Of a stretch of 64,000 bases of DNA, positions 56,835 to 64,000 are shown piece by piece. The notes under the pieces were generated by a model. The model ran no database searches. It was given only the letters and a program-made list of their open reading frames with translations, and was not told where the DNA came from. Position 1 is the first letter of the stretch; the number at the start of each line of letters is the position of its first letter. The stretch is from Massariosphaeria phaeospora (lineage: Eukaryota > Ascomycota > Dothideomycetes > Pleosporales): assembly GCA_011032825.1 (NCBI GenBank), contig JAADJZ010000019.1, forward strand, positions 434,001-498,000, given 5' to 3'. A program made the translations under genes and the position numbers.

Positions 56835-58038
56835 ATGTCATCCGAGTTACCCACGGCTCTTGAGGTAGTCCAGGCTTACTTCGGCGAGACGGAACTGTCG
56901 GAATGCATGAAAGTATTTGATGCAAGAGAACGGCAGGGCCTCCTTGCGACACAACTCGCGAATTTGACATTCGATGCAAGCCTTTTTCCCTACCAGGCCC
57001 AAGGTCCTATTGAGACACCAGTTCCCACACCGGCTGAAATTGCCACGGCTTGGGCCGAACTCCCACCGCATCAAAGAAAACATGGTCCTATGGTATGGCG
57101 TGTAGGACCTTATATGGTGAAGGTGGGACTACACAGCTGGATTTTCGCTGTAAGATATATATCTCAGTACTGAGCTGCTTTAGGATCTGACCTTTTACTA
57201 CTAGGAAGCCGAGAATCTTATCTATTTGGAGAGGAACTCAGACGTTCGAACTCCTAAAGTGTACGCAGCATTTTCCAGCCAAGACGTTAACGTATTCGAC
57301 ATTCCGGAAAAGACCGATAAGGATCAAGCAGATAGGAATCCACCCGTCTATTACTATCTTGTTGAGGAATATATCGAAGGTGAAACGCTTGAGGATGTAT
57401 TTGAAGAGTTGAAGGACAGATGCCATATTTATTGGAAGATTGGAGATCTGCTTGGGGAGCAGATGCAAAAGCTTCGCAGCGTTCCTGCCGAGGATCGGAA
57501 CCACTTTGGCCGTGTTGGAGGCAAAGCATATCCCACAGGTCTTACGCCAGTGCGTCATGCTCCAGCCCCAGATTTCCACGATCTCGGTCCTTTCAACAGT
57601 TACGAAAAGTTCGTTGAGAGAATGATGCATTCCGCAAAAATTAACCAGGCTTTGGCTGCAATCTCAGACGACTTTCCGCCAGCAACTAGAATGTGCTTCC
57701 GCGATGCACCATCCGTATTTATTGATCACGCAGGACCAAGCGCCCGAGTCCCTGTCTTATCCCATCTGGATATTCAAGACCATAATATTATCGTCAAGTT
57801 ACTTCGGGACGAGAAGGGGAAGGTGATAGATGTACAAGAGGTTGTCTTGATTGATTGGGCTACACTGTGTTGGATGCCGTCCTGGTACGAGGCTGGAGTC
57901 TTTTGCCGGTACGAGTGCTCCCGCGACGAGCTCTACCAAAGTGTTGGAAGTACAGTTCTTACGAGCATGGGGCATGTGAATATGGGACCTACGGCGTTTT
58001 TCGCAATGTGTATCCAGAAGGGCGCGTTTCAAACTTAG
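56835..58038 (+). CDS. APH-like (aminoglycoside phosphotransferase fold) kinase
   Basis: Two exons: 56835-57149 and 57205-58038, giving 382 aa. It has a kinase-like fold of the APH type. VWRVGPYMVKVG holds the ATP-site lysine strand, EAENLIYLERNSDVRTPKVY the next helix, and YYLVEEYIEGETLEDVF the hinge. The catalytic loop is LSHLDIQDHNIIV (HxDxxxxN) and the magnesium-binding loop VVLIDWATLCWMPSWYEAG. Such fungal genes are numerous, often in gene-poor regions. Their substrates are mostly unknown, and antibiotic modification should not be assumed. The 55-nt intron (GTAAGA...TACTAG) is in phase 0. A TATA-like sequence is not evident. The minisatellite ends about 160 bp upstream. Confidence 0.88.
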
Positions 58039-58406
58039 TGTAATCTGTAATCTTGAAGTTTTTGATATATACATAGCTTCATGTACCAATCAGAAGTGAA
58101 GGTAAAACAAGACTCGGCGAATATGAAATGAAAAGGGAAAGGGAGAGATTTTTGATGTGTGTGTAGTGTGTTGAAATAAGGAGAACGAAAGAAGCGAAGC
58201 TCTTATAGGTCATCTTGATAAACCATAGTTCTCAGAGTGCGGCTCCACAAAATAAACCACCCACTTAGCTCACACTAAGATCAAACAAGGGTCCATTGCT
58301 GAAAGTTTGAGCTTTGCAAAAACTTCTCTGAACTGAAAAGTAACGCATTTGTGGACATTCCACCGGCAAGTTGAAGGAGTCGCCCGCAGAGAATTTTTCC
58401 GCTCAT
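58039..58406. other. Kinase 3' flank containing two dispersed-repeat copies
   Basis: AT-rich 3' flank. Repeat A (about 58225-58290) and repeat B (58302-58330) lie next to each other here. Confidence 0.45.
58225..58330 (+). repeat. Dispersed repeats A and B side by side
   Basis: Repeat A: ATAGTTCTCAGAG, CTCCACAAAATAAACCACCC and ACTTAGCTCACACTAAGATC match the copy at 59.66-59.72 kb in order, and the core matches 25.46 kb. Repeat B follows 12 bp later (AAAGTTTGAGCTTTGCAAAA, then ACTTCTCTG), matching 27.33 kb. The two neighbours at this site may be parts of one larger old element. Confidence 0.6.
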
Positions 58407-58790
58407 CTATCCTTCCATTGAGTATACAGCAGGGTGCTCATTAACCTCATTTGCCTCAGGTGGAATAATATCGGGATAGACAAGTGGGTTGTCTTGCAGA
58501 TATCGGATAATGGGGTCGATCCAGTTCCCATTATTTTCTTCCCTGACGTATTCTTGCTGGCACCGATCTTGCAGTCTAGCAAAATGTTTGTCATCCATTG
58601 ATCCTAAATCCCTTTTGAACTCGTACTTTCTGGTAGTTTGGAAGAGGTACCCGATTCGCCTAGCAGTCGCATAGAACACGTCGAATCGAGGTGAAGGTTT
58701 CCCCCTCACATGTTCGCGGGGACCATCCGAGTGCAGATACAGGCAGTCCTTGTAGACATGCTTGCAGTAGACAAGGATTAGTGCTGGCAT
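58407..58790 (-). CDS. Orphan protein, 127 aa
   Basis: An ATG-started minus-strand frame: MPALILVYCKHVYKDCLYLH, continuing with RFDVFYATARRIGYLFQTTR and ending HPAVYSMEG. The composition is that of a folded protein (mixed hydrophobic and charged, few low-complexity runs). No domain, signal peptide or membrane span is recognised. The frame is open upstream to 58850 but without another ATG. It sits between dispersed repeats and may be a fragment of a larger lost gene. Confidence 0.45.
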   Translation of the reverse strand: MPALILVYCKHVYKDCLYLHSDGPREHVRGKPSPRFDVFYATARRIGYLFQTTRKYEFKRDLGSMDDKHFARLQDRCQQEYVREENNGNWIDPIIRYLQDNPLVYPDIIPPEANEVNEHPAVYSMEG

Positions 58791-58820
58791 TTTGATCGAT
58801 TTTGGTGGAAATGGTAGTGT

Positions 58821-58950
58821 GGCGTGAGTTGGTAATGATGGTGCAGACAACAGGGTTGAGTCGGCCTGGTTGCAGATAGTAGCGCGGCGTAAGCTGGTAG
58901 TGATGGTGCGGACAACAGGGCTGACCCAGCCTGGTTGCAGATAGCAGATA
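58821..58950. repeat. 65-bp tandem duplication
   Basis: GGCGTGAGTTGGTAATGATG at 58821 recurs as GGCGTAAGCTGGTAGTGATG at 58886. The rest of each unit (GACAACAGGG, CCTGGTTGCAGATAG) also matches. Two units are complete, and a short TAGCAGATAGCAG run follows. It lies just upstream of the orphan gene's start. Confidence 0.88.
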
Positions 58951-60414
58951 GCAGTGTTGGGTTCGAAGAAGAAAGAACGTTGAAGTAAGTATGGATCGAT
59001 AGCTGTACCAAGACGAGAGAGGCTTCAGCACTTAGGGAAGTAAAGAGGAGAGCTGTCGGCTGAGGGAACCACTACCTTTAATATTTCTAGGTATTCACAA
59101 ACGTACTTAAAAGATTGCTAATACTTAAGACAGAGGCTGGACTTGTTTCCAGAGTCGCATTGACTAGTGGTTGTGGGTTCTGAGACAGATGATCAGCGCA
59201 TGGACCTGTTTTACTACACAAACACAAATGCTAGCACGATTGCTTTGAGCCGCACTCGCTACGCCAGCAAACAAAACATAAAACGGCGAAAAGTCTTATA
59301 TACTGCGGGGCACGTGCACACTGGTTCAAAACAACGGGTTTCCCTGTAGGTCACCGGGCGCTCTTCTAGCGCAGGAGGGTATGTTAATGTTAGGCGAGCG
59401 CAAGGGTGTTGACTAGGTTGATAGCGAAGATCACGTTGAATGCAACGTAGCTTTCAATGCACTGTGGGGGTGCTGTTTCGCTGACTGGGTGAGGGCGGCG
59501 AGGGTGAGGGCGGCGATCGCGTTACGCTTTTCGTGTGCGAAGGCGTCGTCGTGGTTTCAACAGCAACCAAGAGATAGTATAGATAACAGAATAGAGAGAT
59601 TCCGTGTGTGTGAGTGAGAGAGGTGCAGAGATTTATTAGGACTCATATCAACAAACTCTAGTTCTGAGAGCTCCGCAAAACGAATTACCTACTTAGCTCA
59701 TGCTGAAATCAACAACGGAGCCAGTAGACGTCGCCCTGGACCCTCCCTCTACACTAGATGACTGTCTCTTCCTATCTAATCCTACCACTTAAACTACTTC
59801 AAACCCAACCTTCCAACAACCTCTTGTTACAACTTATCCCGTTCTCGTTCCACACTCAGCAAAGCGGCAAAGCGGCAAAGCGGCAAAAAGGACCCAAGAT
59901 AGCTCCTAACGCCCAAAGCAGCCAGGAACACATGACCCACAATCCCAACCACATGTCCTTGCACGCAAAGCCCCCGCCACTAGCAACTTCAGCATTCAAA
60001 ACTTTCTACAACCCACGCCCGAGCCAATTCCCCTTTGTTTTGTTGAGTTAAAGTATACTCGACTATGAGCCTTCTCTTTCTCTTACTCTCTCTCCCTCTC
60101 TCGGCCAGTCTATCTTCATATCTCAAGCCTGCAACACCACGCGAAACCGCACGTCAGAGAACAACCGCCGTTAAGAGACGCTACTAGTGCGTTGGGCGCG
60201 CCATGCAATTGGCCAGGTTAGCCGACACACCGTGCGGAGTTGCAAGTAGGGCGGACGGACGTGTACATACATATATACATACACTATAGGACGAAGATAC
60301 GTTATTTGTGCCTCGTGCCGAAATCCGATCTGCTCTGCTCTGATCTGATCTGAGCTGGGAAACTCGAACTCGAACTCGAGTTTCCGACAAATCCGTTGCT
60401 GCCAATAACATACC
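58951..60414. other. Gene-free region with repeat remnants
   Basis: Holds a second copy of dispersed repeat A (about 59658-59718), GGGTGAGGGCGGCGA repeats near 59487-59515, an AGCGGCAAAGCGGCAAAGCG run at 59863-59886 and CT microsatellites near 60080-60105. No conserved coding frame is seen before the beta-lactamase-like relic. Confidence 0.45.
59658..59718 (+). repeat. Dispersed repeat A, copy 3
   Basis: CTAGTTCTGAGAGCTCCGCA, AAACGAATTACCTACTTAGC and TCATGCTGAAATCAACAACG align with 58225-58290 with scattered mismatches and one or two small gaps. Confidence 0.65.
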
Positions 60415-61741
60415 GAGCTCCGCTTCGAAGCGCGCGTTGGGAGGGCTGTTGTGAATGGACAGATACCGGCGTGTGTGCTCGTTGCTGAGGGTCGCGATGG
60501 TAGGTTGGACACCCACGGGATATACGAGTCTCGACATGGTGAACTGAACTTACTGACCAACAGCGTGGCATCGTTCCGCTACGCCCGGGTATTCGGCACG
60601 CGCGCCGTACAGTCCGCAGACTCGTCCTCTAGCCACCATGCCACTCAAGCCTCCGCCTCCACCTCGCCCTACCCCCCCTGAGCTCTCAACCACAACATGA
60701 ATCGCGTCCTGCACCAAACGCATGCCCTCGACGTGCGCCCTACAGCTCAGCTCAGCTCGTCGAGCGCGGCCTCCTCTCGCTCGACGCCCTCGTGTACCCG
60801 CACATCCCCGAGCTGTTCGACCTCCCCATAATCCGGGGCTTCTCCGCCGACAACGCGGGCGCATCCATCGACACGCCGCACAAGACGCCCATCACGTTGC
60901 CGCCGCACGTACGCGGGCATGGACGCCATGTCGCGCAGCTGGCTGGCGCACTTCAGCCGATTGGATGTATAGCTGCAGCATTGACTCCGCGCGGCTGCGC
61001 GTGGCCGGCGCGTTGCTCGAGACGAAACGTTCAAGTAGGCGAATCTGTGGGACGCCGAAACGACGGTTTTCCTGGTCCTGGCGCGCGCCATAAGCCAGCG
61101 GGACGGGGCGACAGGGCGGGTGGTGCGCGACACAGAGACGCCGTTGTGTTTTGATGAGTAGGGGCGGGGCGGGGTGGATTGTTTGAGCGGAGTGAGCGTG
61201 TTTGCGAACGTCGAGGAGTACGCGAAAGTGTTGCGGACGAGCACGAGCGGATATTGAAGAGAGAGGAGACGGTAGACGAGATTTTAGTTTCTCAGGCCGC
61301 GGTTCGGTTCAGTTGGGCGACGGGGGGCGATCGACGCTATGGCTATGCATGGGGTGCTGGAGGATTCAGAAGCGATGAATCGAGTGCTGGGAGGCACGCT
61401 GCAGGACGTCAACAAGGTCTGGGTCTTGGGCTTGGGCTTGGGCGGCATGTTGCTCACGGCGAACATAGAAGGGGGACAGGAGAAAGGGCACGATGATCTA
61501 GAGCGGGTTACCGAATCTTAATTGGGTGCGGGCTAGACGACATTTTTGGAAAAGGTATTCGCTAACAAACGGGAACTTTGTGGATCGCCAGACAGGGCTT
61601 TACGCCGGACAGGCTGAGACTGTTGTGCCAACAGAATGGAGACGCAAAATATTACGGCGCTCGTGTGCACGAATTCCAAACGGCCGTGTAAGCACGAGCG
61701 GTATAGACACCATGCAGAGAAATCCTCCCTTTGAGCTTTGA
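60415..61741 (+). pseudogene. Serine beta-lactamase-like hydrolase pseudogene
   Basis: Pieces of one protein appear in the right order but in different frames. GQIPACVLVAEGRDG is at about 60456-60500, then RYARVFGTRAVQSAD at about 60577-60620. An SxxK motif in ASCTK follows at 60704-60718, then VERGLLSLDALVYPHIPELF from 60759 with TPHKTPITLPPH. Further on are VEEYAKVLRTSTSG near 61210, AMNRVLGGTLQDVNKVWVLG near 61370 and DRQTGLYAGQ near 61590. This is the order of the class C beta-lactamase/transesterase-like family (fungal AmpC/LovD-type hydrolases). Several frameshifts and stops lie between the pieces, and the YxN region is not found intact. The original first intron can still be seen (GTAGGT at 60500 to CAACAG at 60563). 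I infer a dead gene, but its start and end are approximate. Confidence 0.7.
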
Positions 61742-61859
61742 GCCCGAAACACAGAGTACATACCTTTCGTTTTTTGGCGCGCTAGCTAAGCGGCTGCATC
61801 GCCAGGCTCATCACTGGGCATGAATATTAGCATGAGCGAGTAGGATAAAGAAGAAGGTC

Positions 61860-63931
61860 TTACTGTCGAATGACCTCACACTTGATGTTCGGCGACGTCT
61901 TCATGGCCCACAGCATCAGCATTGGGCCGTCAGATAGGCCGTGCAGGTCTGGATCGTTCTTGTAGCTGTCTTCGTTGCGGACAATCTCGGCCATGCCTGC
62001 GATCTTCGTTGAGGGACTCTCAAGGTCGGGGCTTGGAGGAATGGGGGGGTGATGGGTGCGCCACTGCTCCGGGTCGAATCGGTGGACGGCTTCGGCGATT
62101 TGGCGCAGTTGGAGGGCGTTCGGACGGTCGAGGGGCTTTATGGCTGGGATGGGGTTAGCGGGGAGAAGATTTGAGGCCGGCGGCTGACTTACCAGCAATG
62201 CGGCAGTCGTTCTTGTGGCCTTGAGTCTCACCGCAGTCCACGCACGGAATCGGAGCGAAAAGCAAGGCATTGGCTGGATCCGTGGAGTCGGCAAGGTCAT
62301 ATTTTATGTCTAGTCCCAAGGTCAGTCTCAATTGGCGTGCGGGTTAGGCAGACTGGCTTACCTTTGGCATCTACAGAATAGCTCCTCCACTCCTCAGACA
62401 GAGTCGGCGACGGGTTGTGGGAAGCGATGGGGCTATAAGGGGCGGTGCCTCCGAAGTCCGCTTTTTTGCGTTGCAGAGCTGGCTTCACGGGTGTCAGCAC
62501 GGCTCCCTCAACGATTTGAGAGGGCGGTGGAGTGGGTAAGACGTCGAAGTCGTACGTTGGAGCCACCGGGCAGTCGTCTTCTGGTTCCTGCGGAGACAAC
62601 ATTAGCTTGTGCTCAGTCTGCGCGACCCCCATATCTCCCGGCCTGGTCATTTGAGATAGCTTCGACTTTGCAAAGCGCGGTCGCTTGGACACGGTGGTAT
62701 TTACCGGGGACGGCGTTAGCGACCGCTTCAAGTCTTTCTCAGCCCCGTAATTTCCAGACGATTGCTCCTTGAGTGAGTTTTCGCTCAGCTCGCGAGGCTC
62801 CGTGCTTTGTTTCTGTCCAGCTCTTGCAAAAGCTGATTCGCTCGTTGGTAGAGACGGTCTCGTAGACTGAGTCTCCATTGACGGCGTGCTGACAGACGGG
62901 GAGGCGCTAGAGGTACGAGACGTGTATTGATGCTGGGACGAGACAGAACTGCTAGGACTCTGGGATTGAATAGACTCGTAAGGCGAAACGTATGAAGTAG
63001 AAGATGGTGTGGGCGAGCCGCTCGAGGACATAGCGGTAGAATACGGCGAATGAGGCAATTGCGCCGTCAAGTTTTGCTGTACAGTGTTTCCAGGGGTCGA
63101 GGGAGCGTTTGCGCTTGCTCGGAGCTGGCCAGCGTTTGTGACGGACGTAGAAAGCGCTGAAACTACTGCAGCCGGCGCCTTGGACCGCCAGTGATAGAGA
63201 GTGCTTTGGCTGACTCCGATCTGGTTGGCCGTGCTCTGGTCCACTGGCGCATAATGCTGCCAGTACATGTCCTTGGGCGGAGTCTGGCTCTGCGGAGTCG
63301 TGGGGCTCGATTTCCGTCTGGCTTTCTGGACTCCTGTTGATGCGAGCGAGGCAGCACCGGTACCTGTAGTGATGGGATCGCCCTGGGGTGCCGAATCAGT
63401 ATGGCGGACGGGAGGAGGTGCCATGGCCGGCTGTTTGCTGTCCCTTCTCTGTCTATAGCCCAGCAGACGCCCGCCGCCATCTACAGAGTAGACGGGGGTT
63501 TCGCCGCCGAATGACGGACTGAGTCCCAAGAGCTTGCGTTCGATGTAGATTTCTTCCAGATGCTGCTTTGCAGTGCCCTCGCGCGGACGATGATGGTCTG
63601 TGTCTTCTTGGTACGTATCTTGGCAGCCGAAGACCCAGCGCAGGCGCACATTGCAGACAGGGCGAGGCAGCTTTTCGCCGCGATCCTGGGTGAGCAGGAT
63701 CTGCTCGGGGGTGCCGAAGCCCTGGAGAAAGGCCGCCAGGTCATCGGTGCCCTGGCCCTCGCGAGCAAACAGCCAGTAGCCGGATTCGACGTGTGATGCG
63801 GACAGTGCCCTGCACTTGTAGCGGTAGAAGCGGCCGTCCTCGTGCGACTCGTATTCGTCCGAGTACGCGCTGGAGTATTGGGGACTGCGCGACGGCGAAT
63901 GCGACGGCGACGAGAAGGGGCCCAGCGACAT
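61860..63931 (-). CDS. Uncharacterised Ser/Pro-rich protein with C-terminal zinc knuckle
   Basis: Three exons on the minus strand: 62362-63931, 62193-62309, 61860-62143, giving 656 aa. After MSLGPFSSPSHSPSRSPQYS comes a folded N-terminal domain (about 33-160: RFYRYKCRALSASHVESGYW ... HLEEIYIERKLLGLSPSFGG). Residues about 229-250 read APVDQSTANQIGVSQSTLYH, which resembles a helix-turn-helix (IGVSQSTLYHW). A long Ser/Thr/Pro-rich, probably disordered stretch follows. Exon 2 encodes CVDCGETQGHKNDC (546-559), a CxxC-x5-H-x3-C zinc knuckle. The end is folded (LRQIAEAVHRFDPEQW ... MLMLWAMKTSPNIKCEVIRQ). Introns of 52 and 49 nt join in frame. A nuclear role is plausible but unproved. No named family recognised. 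Confidence 0.72.
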
Positions 63932-64000
63932 GATGGCCCTTGGGGATGGGTGGGGATTTGCGTGGTTGCGTGTTTGGTGTTGGTGTGGCGCGGGGCACAG
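63932..64000. other. Right-edge sequence, 5' flank of the last gene
   Basis: 69 bp upstream of the minus-strand start, probably 5' leader. Nothing further can be said. Confidence 0.4.

Overview
The window reads as nuclear DNA of a filamentous ascomycete (Pezizomycotina). Genes carry short GT-AG introns (mostly 45-83 nt) with CTAAC/CTGAC-like branch sites. The proteins are fungal orthologues such as Rvs161, Pet127, Spc1, Rpa49, an RTA1-family protein and an Edc1/PNRC-type decapping activator. A dothideomycete is my guess from overall flavour, not something the sequence proves. Intron-exon structures were worked out by hand from splice signals, reading frame and family knowledge.

Layout. (1) 0.7-12.6 kb is a dense housekeeping block: decapping activator (-), RBX1 (+), signal peptidase subunit SPC1 (-), CorA-type magnesium transporter (+), CDC34 (+), RVS161 (-), mitochondrial tryptophanyl-tRNA synthetase (+). 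The RING subunit and the E2 of the SCF ubiquitin ligase lie 5 kb apart here. (2) 12.6-17.8 kb is an orphan region with a tRNA-like relic and two genes, plus one decayed copy, of an undescribed family of WxCxxC zinc-binding proteins. (3) 17.9-23.2 kb holds an RTA1-like membrane protein, a gene-free stretch and a regulator with a fungal transcription-factor domain but no visible Zn2Cys6. (4) 23.2-28.3 kb is gene-free and full of short repeats. (5) 28.3-45.6 kb is a second conserved block: a USP-like protein without catalytic residues, PET127, a PH-LRR protein, a small one-TM protein, a derlin, a small glycine-rich protein, RPA49 and a promethin/LDAF1-like lipid-droplet protein. (6) 45.6-50.7 kb is AT-richer, with no convincing gene but a repeated promoter-leader unit (TATAAG, pyrimidine tract, CTAAAAA). 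(7) 50.7-61.8 kb looks accessory: a secreted Cys-rich single-TM protein, a secreted CE1-type esterase, a cytochrome P450, an APH-like kinase, an orphan gene, minisatellites, dispersed repeats and a serine beta-lactamase-like pseudogene. (8) 61.9-63.9 kb carries an uncharacterised Ser/Pro-rich protein with a zinc knuckle.

The most promising undescribed items are the WxCxxC family (13.3-16.4 kb), the repeated promoter-leader units (46.1-50.0 kb), the strictly 42-bp minisatellite before the kinase gene (56.4-56.7 kb), two dispersed repeat families shared between 17, 25-27 and 58-60 kb, and the catalytically dead USP-like protein.
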